From the NCBI GenBank assembly GCA_030550075.1, contig JAUQQB010000136.1:1-7345 (forward strand): a stretch of 7,345 bases of DNA. The letters are read 5' to 3'. A model generated the notes under the pieces. That model was not told the DNA's origin and did no database searches. It was given only the letters and a program-made list of their open reading frames with translations. Source of the stretch: Chloroflexota bacterium. Its GTDB lineage: Bacteria > Chloroflexota > Anaerolineae > Thermoflexales > Thermoflexaceae. The translations under genes were made by a program, and so were the position numbers. Below are positions 1 to 5,308 of this stretch, one piece after another; the first letter of the stretch is position 1; each line of letters starts with the position of its first letter.

Positions 1-26
1 CCCCACGGCCCTTTGGGGCCGTGGGG
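1..26. terminator. GC-rich perfect hairpin at the window edge, possible terminator of an upstream gene
   Basis: Arms CCCCACGGCCC (1-11) and GGGCCGTGGGG (16-26) are exact reverse complements around a 4-base loop, an 11-bp stem. No T-tract follows on the plus strand, so it is not a textbook intrinsic terminator. Its very GC-rich, gene-edge style resembles the hairpin at 2174-2209 in this window. The gene it would serve lies outside the window, so the role is inferred. Confidence 0.45.
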
Positions 27-49
27 AGGGGGGATTCAGGGGGGTGGGG
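23..49 (+). other. G-quadruplex motif
   Basis: Four G-runs of 4, 6, 6 and 4 bases are separated by loops of 1, 5 and 1 bases. This meets the usual intramolecular G-quadruplex pattern with room for four-tetrad stacking. It begins within the right arm of the hairpin at 1-26, so the two structures compete for the first G-run. Function is unknown. Confidence 0.5.
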
Positions 50-145
50 CGATAGGCCTTCTCGATCTCATAGCCTCAAAACAAATCTGGATGGAGCACT
101 ATTGGGATTGGCTGATCAAAATTAGGGATCTGTCAGGACTCCGGG

Positions 146-179
146 GAGGTCGATCCTCGACAAACCCGGGATGGACCTC
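146..179. repeat. Imperfect hairpin upstream of the AT-rich promoter region
   Basis: GAGGTC (146-151) pairs with GACCTC (174-179). Inside, after a G-G mismatch, ATCC (153-156) pairs with GGAT (169-172), leaving a 12-base loop. It lies just upstream of the first predicted -35 box (195-200), so it could be an operator, a terminator of upstream transcription, or chance. Nothing in the sequence decides between these. Confidence 0.3.
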
Positions 180-194
180 GAGAACATCAAATAG

Positions 195-223
195 TTGTGA
201 ATTGAGAAATCTCCTGATATAAT
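195..223 (+). promoter_or_regulatory. Predicted sigma-70-type promoter P1
   Basis: TTGTGA (195-200) stands 17 bases before a perfect TATAAT (218-223), in a locally AT-rich stretch within GC-rich DNA. The start site would be near 230. The nearest protein gene on this strand starts at 647, which would give a leader of roughly 410 bases. Alternatively the promoter drives a small RNA in between. Confidence 0.5.
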
Positions 224-229
224 TCGCAT

Positions 230-257
230 TTGCGGTTAAGCTCTTTGCAACTATAAT
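230..257 (+). promoter_or_regulatory. Predicted sigma-70-type promoter P2
   Basis: A second perfect TATAAT (252-257) is preceded by TTGCGG (230-235) at 16-base spacing. With P1 it forms a tandem pair 34 bases apart. The start site would be near 264, just before a region with extensive self-complementarity. Two perfect -10 boxes so close together in GC-rich DNA are unlikely to be accidental, but transcription is not shown. Confidence 0.5.
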
Positions 258-263
258 GTAATT

Positions 264-412
264 TGCCACCTCTTCCACCAAGGGATTTTGGGGGGGAGTG
301 GGGATGCGAAGAGCGTCTCCGCTTATTCCCAAAAATTGAAGATGTGCCTGGGCCGAGAAGCAGCGTGGAAGAGAGATGGGAATCCTGGGCATGGGGCGGT
401 GCATCTTTAGCG
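264..412 (+). ncRNA. Candidate structured RNA or structured leader, unclassified
   Basis: No convincing protein gene lies here; the longest plus-strand ATG frames are 11 and 23 codons with no good Shine-Dalgarno. The stretch folds well on paper. CTCTTCCAC (270-278) is exactly complementary to GTGGAAGAG (365-373). TTTTGGG (286-292) pairs with CCCAAAA (328-334) around an inner 8-bp hairpin (300-307 with 313-320). GATGTGC (341-347) can pair with GTGCATC (399-405) using wobble pairs, but this competes with the 270-278 helix. It lies directly downstream of two good promoters. It matches no RNA family I recognise; 6S RNA was considered but the required end-to-end rod is not evident. It may simply be part of the leader of the gene at 647. 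Confidence 0.3.
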
Positions 413-476
413 CGCCCCTCTAAGAAACTCGTCTAAAAGCCTGTGTAAGGCGGCCATCTCAGAGCCGCTCAGCTCG

Positions 477-567
477 CAAACCAAATAGGCAGCCGTTCCG
501 GCTTTTGGCATACGTCGGGCGCCTCCGATGATGCCGGGTGCGGAACCCGTGCTGCCTATTTGCTTTG
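477..567 (+). promoter_or_regulatory. Long composite hairpin in the leader of the bpsA-speD fusion, candidate cis-regulatory RNA
   Basis: CAAATAGGCAGC (482-493) is exactly complementary to GCTGCCTATTTG (551-562). The stem continues outward, after one mismatch, with CAAA (477-480) against TTTG (564-567). Inside, GTTCCG (495-500) can pair with CGGAAC (541-546), GGCAT (507-511) with ATGCC (531-535), and CGTCGG (513-518) with CCGATG (525-530) around a 6-base loop. An alternative hairpin, CGGGT (535-539) with ACCCG (545-549), excludes two of these helices. The element ends about 65 bases before the ribosome binding site. Two mutually exclusive inner folds in the leader of a polyamine gene suggest a switch, but it does not match a riboswitch class I know. 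Confidence 0.4.
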
Positions 568-601
568 TAGGGGACGGTGCGTGCGGAGCCGTTTCCCTTC
601 A

Positions 602-617
602 GGCGCCGGAGGGCGCC
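602..617 (+). repeat. Small GGCGCC hairpin near the ribosome binding site
   Basis: The self-complementary hexamer GGCGCC occurs at 602-607 and 612-617, so the two copies can form a 6-bp stem with a GGAG loop. It ends 13 bases before the Shine-Dalgarno. It may influence translation start or be the lower part of the leader structure; this is inference. Confidence 0.3.
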
Positions 618-630
618 GATCACATTCCGG

Positions 631-642
631 GGAAAGGAGGTG
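631..642 (+). promoter_or_regulatory. Strong ribosome binding site of the bpsA-speD fusion
   Basis: GGAAAGGAGGTG is a near-perfect match to the anti-Shine-Dalgarno end of 16S rRNA. It lies 4 bases before the ATG at 647 (7 bases from the AGGAGG core). It fixes the start codon and suggests efficient translation once the upstream structures are open. Confidence 0.85.
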
Positions 643-646
643 AACA

Positions 647-2170
647 ATGGCAGGGGAGATCCTGACCCTGGGGCGCTCGGAGCTGGCCCGGCTCCTACGC
701 GCGATCCTGCGAGAGGGGAACCCCTGGCAGGCGGCCGGCACTGCCGGGCTTCCCTTTCCACGGGTGGTCGAAGGCATCAAGCAGCTGCTGGATGCCGGAG
801 CCCTTACCTTTGATGGAAACCGCCTGCATCTGACGGAGCGAGGCCAGATCCTGGCCCGAGAGCTCGGCGTTGTGGCGGCTCCGGACATCCGGTGTCTCGC
901 CTGTCAGGGGACCGGGATCGACCTGGGCTTTTTCCAGGAGGTGACCCGGCGCTATGAGGAACTGGCCAGGGGTCGCCCCGAACCTCTGGCGGCTTACGAC
1001 CAGGGCTATCAGACCATCGATTCGGTGATGCGTCGGGTGGCCCTGATGATCGCCCAGGGGGATGTGGAGGGCAAGGATGTGGTGGTGCTGGGGGATGACG
1101 ACCTGGCCAGCCTTGCTCTGGCCCTGACCGGGTTACCCCGCTCGGTCGTGGTCATTGAGATCGACCGGCGCCTGTGTGCCTTCATCGAGCAGGCCGCTCG
1201 CCGCGCCGGCCTGAACATCATGGTCTACTGCCGAAGCCTGACCGATCGCCTTCCTCCGGAGCTCCTGGGGCAGTTCGACACCTTCCTGACTGATCCGACC
1301 GAGACGGAGCATGGCCTTCTGCTGTTCCTCGAGAAGGGTTTTATGTGCTTGAAGAAAGGGGAGGGCCGCGCGGGTTACTTTGGCATCACCCGCATTGAAT
1401 CGAACATTGCCAAGTGGCATATCTGGCAGCGGGAGCTTCTGAATCGGCACGCGATTACGTTCACCCACATCCTGCCTGACTTCAGCCTCTACGCCAACTG
1501 GGAGGAGCCCGACGAGCAGCCCATCCCGGATCTTCCGCCCTTCGCCCGCCCCTCACCGGCGCCCTGGTATCGCTCGACGTTCTTTCGGGTGGAGACCCTG
1601 CCTGAATTCCAGCCGCCGGAGGATTATGTGATCGAGGGGGGGCGGGAGCTTTACGAGGATGAGGACGCGATCGATAAAGTGTGGCGTAGCCCGGATGTAG
1701 ACACCGCGATCACAGCCTCGGTAATGACGCCGGCTCCGACTCCCTTTCCTACTCAGCTGACCCTGGGGCGGCACGTGATCGCAGAGTTCTGGAAGTGCCG
1801 GAACCAGGAGCCCTTGCGGAATCTCAAGCAGGTTCTGGAGCTTGCAGTGCGCCGGGCTGGTGCCACGCTGCTGAACATAAAGATCCACCGCTTCGTCCCG
1901 GACGGATTCTCGGCCCTGGTGCTGCTCGCGGAGTCTCACATCTCCCTGCACGCCTGGCCGGAATACGCTTACGTGGCGGTGGATGTGTTCACCTGCGGGG
2001 AGGCGGATCCCGAGGTGATCATCGAGGTGCTCAAAGACTACCTGCAGCCTGCTGAGTCCGCCCAGATCACCTTGGAACGCGGGCTGGGGCCTCTGATGGT
2101 GCTTCCGGCCCTGAGCCCGGAAACCGAGGCCGCTTCTCTGGGCTCTCCATCACTTCCCCTTGGGATTTGA
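647..2170 (+). CDS. bpsA-speD: Fusion of branched-chain polyamine synthase (BpsA, DUF43) with AdoMet decarboxylase (SpeD)
   Basis: The 507-residue protein joins two consecutive polyamine enzymes. Residues 1 to about 345 are BpsA-like: an N-terminal winged-helix region (about 8-75), a Cys pair C83/C86, the family's GDDD signature (149-152), an acidic nucleotide-site motif VIEID (169-173), DPTET (216-220) and PWYRS (306-310). BpsA transfers two aminopropyl groups from decarboxylated AdoMet to the central nitrogen of spermidine, giving N4-bis(aminopropyl)spermidine. Residues about 364-487 are a full-length class 1 bacterial SpeD. It has the E429-S430 self-cleavage site that yields the pyruvoyl group. 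S422, H435, E439 and C450 occupy the positions of the Thermotoga SpeD residues Ser55, His68, Glu72 and Cys83. SpeD makes the aminopropyl donor that BpsA uses, so the fusion is functionally coherent. Spermidine itself must come from an enzyme outside the window. The protein should be cytosolic. Separate bpsA and speD genes are the usual arrangement. BpsA is known mainly from thermophiles. Confidence 0.95.
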   Translation: MAGEILTLGRSELARLLRAILREGNPWQAAGTAGLPFPRVVEGIKQLLDAGALTFDGNRLHLTERGQILARELGVVAAPDIRCLACQGTGIDLGFFQEVTRRYEELARGRPEPLAAYDQGYQTIDSVMRRVALMIAQGDVEGKDVVVLGDDDLASLALALTGLPRSVVVIEIDRRLCAFIEQAARRAGLNIMVYCRSLTDRLPPELLGQFDTFLTDPTETEHGLLLFLEKGFMCLKKGEGRAGYFGITRIESNIAKWHIWQRELLNRHAITFTHILPDFSLYANWEEPDEQPIPDLPPFARPSPAPWYRSTFFRVETLPEFQPPEDYVIEGGRELYEDEDAIDKVWRSPDVDTAITASVMTPAPTPFPTQLTLGRHVIAEFWKCRNQEPLRNLKQVLELAVRRAGATLLNIKIHRFVPDGFSALVLLAESHISLHAWPEYAYVAVDVFTCGEADPEVIIEVLKDYLQPAESAQITLERGLGPLMVLPALSPETEAASLGSPSLPLGI

Positions 2171-2173
2171 TGG

Positions 2174-2209
2174 GGGTGTGGGGGGGCGTCTTCGGCGTCC
2201 CCCACACCC
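2174..2209. terminator. Hairpin between convergent genes, probable bidirectional terminator
   Basis: GGGTGTGGGGG (2174-2184) is exactly complementary to CCCCCACACCC (2199-2209). The loop contains CTTCGG (2190-2195), a classic stable tetraloop context. It sits 3 bases after the stop of the bpsA-speD fusion and 21 bases past the stop of the minus-strand gene, the expected place for a shared terminator. There is no T-tract on the plus strand and only a weak one on the minus strand, so termination efficiency is uncertain. Confidence 0.65.
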
Positions 2210-2230
2210 GATTCTCCCCCGCGTCTTTCA

Positions 2231-3154
2231 TCATTCCCCGCTTTCTCCCCTCATCCGCCGGGAAGGCAAGCGCTCCAGCGCTTGGCTCAACAAGGAGATC
2301 TGATCTTCAATGCCCAGCGGGCGGGCGGGAAGGAGCACGCTGAGTGTCGTCCCTTGCTCTTCGCTGCGAATGAATAGATCTCCACCGAGCGCCTGCGCGG
2401 CGCGCTTTGCGATAACCAGGCCCAGTGCTGCAGGATCGACATGGGATCGGGTCTGTTGAGGGTAAAGACCTTCCACCGCCCCCTCGTTCAGCCAGGCCAG
2501 GATTTCCCGAGACAGGCTAAGATGAGAGTCGATGATCTCCACGAGCAGAACCTGCTCTTTCACCTGCCCCCGGAGCTCAAGCTCTTCCCCTTCCGAGTGG
2601 AAAGCAAGCAGGAAATCCAGCAGGGTGCGTAGAATATAAGAGCCGTAAGGCCCATCCACCGCGGTTTGAGCGGCCTCTGGAGATAGATCAATATGAAGCT
2701 TGATGCTCTTTTCAGACATCGCTGGTTCATGGACCCGGATGAGCTCCCGAATGAGCTGACTCAGGGGAAGAGGCTCTATGAAGGCGACCGGTTGACGATG
2801 GAGCTCTGCGAAAGCGGCCAGAGGAGCAATGTAATCCAGCAAGCGATACGCCCCCCGTAAAGCCGCCTGGAGCATCTTTGCAGGCTCTGGATCGCTTCGA
2901 GTTTTCATGTGCCTCAGAGCAGCCTCCAGGAAGCCGATCACCAGACCCAGCGGCTGGCGAAGCTCCGCGCCCGCCCGGGCGACGAAAAAGGTCTTCAGCT
3001 CATCCAGGTCCCTTAACCGCCGGTAGGCCTGCTCCAGCTCCTCTCGTCTGGCCCGCTCCTGTTCGTAGAGCCCCCGAAGCTCCCGAAAAGCGGAAAGCAC
3101 CTGATGCTCCAGGCGAGAGAGCCATTCATCCGGTGTCAGATGAGGATGACTCAT
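2231..3154 (-). CDS. Soluble histidine-kinase-like protein, probable pseudokinase lacking the phosphoacceptor His
   Basis: The 307-residue protein has no signal peptide or membrane segment. Residues about 25-55 form a charged coiled coil. Residues 55-118 match the dimerisation and phosphotransfer helices of sensor histidine kinases, and about 128-277 the ATP-binding domain. In the H-box the usual SHELRTPL is replaced by GAELRQPL (62-69), so the phosphorylated His is Ala63 (GCG codon). The N-box region (168-189) lacks the conserved Asn residues. The G1 box retains Asp209 but not its glycines. Only the G2-like LGLVIAK (244-250) and the terminal beta-strands are well kept. It is therefore unlikely to autophosphorylate, and may serve as a scaffold or a heterodimer partner or regulator of an active kinase. 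The start is supported by GGGAG (3161-3165) 6 bases upstream. No response regulator lies nearby. It converges on the bpsA-speD fusion and diverges from murJ. Confidence 0.8.
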   Translation of the reverse strand: MSHPHLTPDEWLSRLEHQVLSAFRELRGLYEQERARREELEQAYRRLRDLDELKTFFVARAGAELRQPLGLVIGFLEAALRHMKTRSDPEPAKMLQAALRGAYRLLDYIAPLAAFAELHRQPVAFIEPLPLSQLIRELIRVHEPAMSEKSIKLHIDLSPEAAQTAVDGPYGSYILRTLLDFLLAFHSEGEELELRGQVKEQVLLVEIIDSHLSLSREILAWLNEGAVEGLYPQQTRSHVDPAALGLVIAKRAAQALGGDLFIRSEEQGTTLSVLLPARPLGIEDQISLLSQALERLPSRRMRGESGE

Positions 3155-3188
3155 CTATCGCTCCCGCTTGAACAAAGATTCCATCTCT

Positions 3189-3216
3189 ATTTTAGGCTCT
3201 TCTTGGAAGGAAACAA
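3189..3216 (-). promoter_or_regulatory. Predicted promoter of the pseudokinase gene
   Basis: On the minus strand, TTGTTT (3216-3211) is followed after 16 bases by TAAAAT (3194-3189). The start site would be near 3182, leaving a leader of about 28 bases that includes the GGGAG ribosome binding site. Position and spacing are good; the match is by eye only. Confidence 0.5.
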
Positions 3217-3325
3217 CCAAAGGGATCTGTAGGGCCATCAAAGGCAACCAGGATGGGTGGACAGCCAATTGGATTATGAGTCAAAATGGCTTTGTTTCTC
3301 CTCGAGAGAAAGGTGTATACCTCCT

Positions 3326-3367
3326 GTTCTCCCCCTATCCGGCAAGGTCACAGGGGGAGGGGAGAAC
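3326..3367. repeat. REP-like palindrome in the intergenic region before murJ
   Basis: GTTCTCCCC (3326-3334) is complementary to GGGGAGAAC (3359-3367). In a shifted register, CTCCCCCT (3329-3336) pairs with AGGGGGAG (3352-3359). The loop is roughly 15-24 bases. The C-rich/G-rich arm style is typical of short dispersed intergenic palindromes in GC-rich genomes. A second small hairpin, GCTCTT (3373-3378) with AAGAGC (3387-3392), follows directly. No promoter or terminator role can be read from it. Confidence 0.4.
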
Positions 3368-3425
3368 GCAAAGCTCTTCCGGGGATAAGAGCCATTCAGG
3401 CAGTCTATGCCCCCAGATATTACAA

Positions 3426-3538
3426 GTAGGAGTTGCGCAGTTAATTTCCTTGGAGGGGATTGGAGTTGTAGGGAGGGGGGTAAAGGAGGGTGTGGTCCTT
3501 CCACCGCTTCCTATGGGCTCCAACTGCATAACTCCTAC
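3426..3538. mobile_element. MITE-like inverted-repeat element, copy 1 (upstream of murJ)
   Basis: The left end GTAGGAGTTGCGCAGTT (3426-3442) and the reverse complement of the right end (3522-3538) agree at 15 of 17 positions, delimiting a 113-bp element with no coding capacity. A related copy lies at 5309-5401, with similar ends and some shared interior (TTCCT near the left arm, a GATT-GGA core, ATGGG-TCC before the right arm). I see no clear target-site duplication, and no transposase lies in the window. The element ends 40 bases before the murJ start codon. Its left arm sits between a TTACAA (3420-3425) and a TAATTT (3442-3447) at 16-base spacing, so it may contribute a weak promoter. The interior is also G-rich (3455-3490). 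Confidence 0.5.
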
Positions 3539-3560
3539 CCATCTCAAGATGCCTCCGGCA

Positions 3561-3578
3561 AGGAGGAAGCAGGAAGGA
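3561..3578 (+). promoter_or_regulatory. Purine-rich ribosome binding region deciding the murJ start
   Basis: AGGAGG (3561-3566) lies 12 bases before the ATG at 3579, and a second purine run AGGAAG (3571-3576) lies 2 bases before it. Neither spacing is ideal, but no comparable site precedes the in-frame ATG at 3549. The family's conserved N-terminus also begins shortly after 3579. Confidence 0.55.
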
Positions 3579-5174
3579 ATGAGCGGTCAGGAGCGATTTC
3601 AGAGGCTGATTCGTCGGATCTCCCCCTGGGAGATCGAAACACTCCATCTGGCCCGTGATGCGATGATCATTGCGGCGGGCAATATCACCAGCCGTCTCAT
3701 CGGGTTGCTTCGGGAGACGGTCAAAAGCGAATTGTTTGGGTCCACTGGACCGTTGAGCGCCTTTGAGGCAGCAGCTGTGGTCCCGATCCAGCTCTACGAT
3801 CTCCTGGTCGGCGGGATGGTGAGCTCCGCCCTGGTCCCGGTATTCCGCGAATATGCCGACCGGCTCCCGGAGCTCCGGCGCCTTGTCGGTGCCGTCCTGA
3901 TCTGGGTCTGGCTGGTGATGGGAATCACTGTGCTCCTCGTTGAGTTCGCCGCGCAGCCAGTGGCCTGGGTGCTCGCAGGGGGTCTGGACCCCGAGCTGCT
4001 GGATCTCACCGCATCGTTGCTCCGCTGGACGATCCTGGCGGTCTGGTGGATTGCGACCGCCGGGGTGATCAGCGGGCTCCTCCAGGCGTTCCAGCGGTTC
4101 ACCCTTCCCGCCTTTACCGCCGCGGTTTTCAACGCCGTGATGGTCACGATGGCGCTTCTGTTCGGGGAGCAGATGGGTGTCACCGCCCTGGCCCTGGGCA
4201 TGGTAGCCGGATCCATTTTCCAGGTCCTGTTACAGCTTCCCGCCTTGTATGGCCTGTGGCCTCAGCGATCGTGGTATCACCCGGCCCTGCTGCGCATCCT
4301 TCACCTCTATTCCCCTGTGGTGTTCGGCCTGGCCGTCAACCAGATCGCTATCCTGCTCAGCTATCACCTGGCCTCACGCACCGGCCCGAATAGCATCGCC
4401 TGGATGCGCTACGCGACCACCCTAATCCAGTTCCCCCTGGGCCTAATTGTGACGGCCATCTCGGTCGCCATCCTCCCTCGCCTCTCCCGTCTAAGCGTAG
4501 AGGCCCGCCAGGGAAAGGAAAGTCTGGAGTCCTTTCGCGCCACCCTGGCCGCCGGGTTGCGGATGGTCATCGTCCTGATTATCCCCGCCACCTTCGGTCT
4601 GTATGTGCTGGCGGATCCGGTGATTGATCTCCTCTTCCAGCACGGCCGCTTCACGGCAGGAGATACCGCCGTGGTGGCTGGAGTGCTGCGCGGGTATCTT
4701 CCCGGCCTCATCTTTGCGGCCATTGATCAACCGCTGGTCTTCGCCTTCTATGCCCGGCAGGATACCCTCACCCCTGCTGTGGTCGGCCTGATCTGCAACG
4801 TGGGAATCTACCTGGCGGCCGCTCTGGCCCCTACCCTCTTCCGACCGCTCCAGGTGACGGATTTGGCGGTGGCCAATTCGGTGCAATGGGCTGCGCATGC
4901 GTTGCTGATGAGCATATTGCTGATCCGTCAGGTCGGGCCTATGCGCTCTTACGGCCTGGGTCGATGGATGCTGCGCGTCCTCGTCGCCTCGCTGATCATG
5001 GCCCTGGGGATCACTTTCGCTTGGCCCCGGATGTTTTCCCCGATTCCACCATCCACACATCTGGAGGAAGCGCTCCGCCTGCTCGCGGTTAGCAGCATCG
5101 GTTTGTTCATCTACAGCCTAGCCCTGGGGGGATTAACCTGGGTTTCCGCTTTCCGATGGTCCGGGACGCCTTAA
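3579..5174 (+). CDS. murJ: MurJ/MviN-family lipid II flippase
   Basis: The 531-residue protein is a polytopic inner-membrane protein with about 14 hydrophobic segments, the usual size for MurJ, which flips the peptidoglycan precursor lipid II to the outer face. Family motifs are clear: SRLIGLLRE (38-46) in the first helix, DLLVGGMVSSALVPVF (74-89), VNQIAILLS (253-261), QFPLG then ILPRLSR (284-304), LLFQHGRFTAGDT (351-363) and FYARQDTLTP (390-399). Arginines 39 and 45 match the essential E. coli Arg18 and Arg24. The positions equivalent to E. coli Asp39, Arg52 and Arg270 appear to be Ser60, Tyr73 or Asp74, and Thr280 or Thr281. This makes it a divergent member, as in several other phyla. The frame stays open upstream to a TTG at 3168, but that stretch covers the repeats and the divergent promoter, so the ATG at 3579 is preferred. 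It is transcribed divergently from the pseudokinase and is followed by the lipoprotein gene on the same strand. Confidence 0.92.
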   Translation: MSGQERFQRLIRRISPWEIETLHLARDAMIIAAGNITSRLIGLLRETVKSELFGSTGPLSAFEAAAVVPIQLYDLLVGGMVSSALVPVFREYADRLPELRRLVGAVLIWVWLVMGITVLLVEFAAQPVAWVLAGGLDPELLDLTASLLRWTILAVWWIATAGVISGLLQAFQRFTLPAFTAAVFNAVMVTMALLFGEQMGVTALALGMVAGSIFQVLLQLPALYGLWPQRSWYHPALLRILHLYSPVVFGLAVNQIAILLSYHLASRTGPNSIAWMRYATTLIQFPLGLIVTAISVAILPRLSRLSVEARQGKESLESFRATLAAGLRMVIVLIIPATFGLYVLADPVIDLLFQHGRFTAGDTAVVAGVLRGYLPGLIFAAIDQPLVFAFYARQDTLTPAVVGLICNVGIYLAAALAPTLFRPLQVTDLAVANSVQWAAHALLMSILLIRQVGPMRSYGLGRWMLRVLVASLIMALGITFAWPRMFSPIPPSTHLEEALRLLAVSSIGLFIYSLALGGLTWVSAFRWSGTP

Positions 5175-5237
5175 AGGTGGCTCCAGCCATCGAAACGTCC
5201 TCTTCCATGCCTGGCGAGCACCAAATCCGGAGCGCTT

Positions 5238-5267
5238 CGGATCGGAGGATATCCCGCCGATCCGTTT
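5238..5267 (+). terminator. Possible terminator of murJ
   Basis: CGGATCGG (5238-5245) pairs exactly with CCGATCCG (5257-5264), and the inner GGATATCC is itself palindromic. The stem is followed by TTTCGT. It lies 63 bases after the murJ stop and before the repeat element and the lipoprotein gene. The T-run is short, so termination is plausible but unproven. Confidence 0.45.
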
Positions 5268-5308
5268 CGTCCTCTGGAACCCCGGATCCGCACCGGCCGT
5301 CTTCTTAA

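Noticed and set aside
304..412. Leader peptides of 11 codons (from 304) and 23 codons (from 342)
   Set aside because: No Shine-Dalgarno at proper spacing for the second and only a G-rich run for the first; there is no enrichment for codons relevant to methionine or arginine metabolism.
264..430. 6S RNA, SRP RNA or tmRNA gene
   Set aside because: The SRP GGAAGGAAGCAGC-type loop is only vaguely echoed (GAAGCAGC at 356-363), no tRNA-like CCA end is present, and the 5' and 3' ends do not form the long rod of 6S RNA.
531..555. T-box-like sequence GGGTGCGGAACC resembling the T-box GGGTGGAACCGCG
   Set aside because: The match needs inserted bases, no specifier loop or AGAGAG-type loop is visible upstream, and the downstream gene is not a typical T-box target. 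The segment is better explained as part of the composite hairpin.
3168..3578. In-frame N-terminal extension of murJ to a TTG at 3168
   Set aside because: It would add 137 residues with no family similarity, reads through the palindrome and the inverted-repeat element, overlaps the divergent promoter, and lacks a ribosome binding site. The conserved MurJ N-terminus begins just after 3579.
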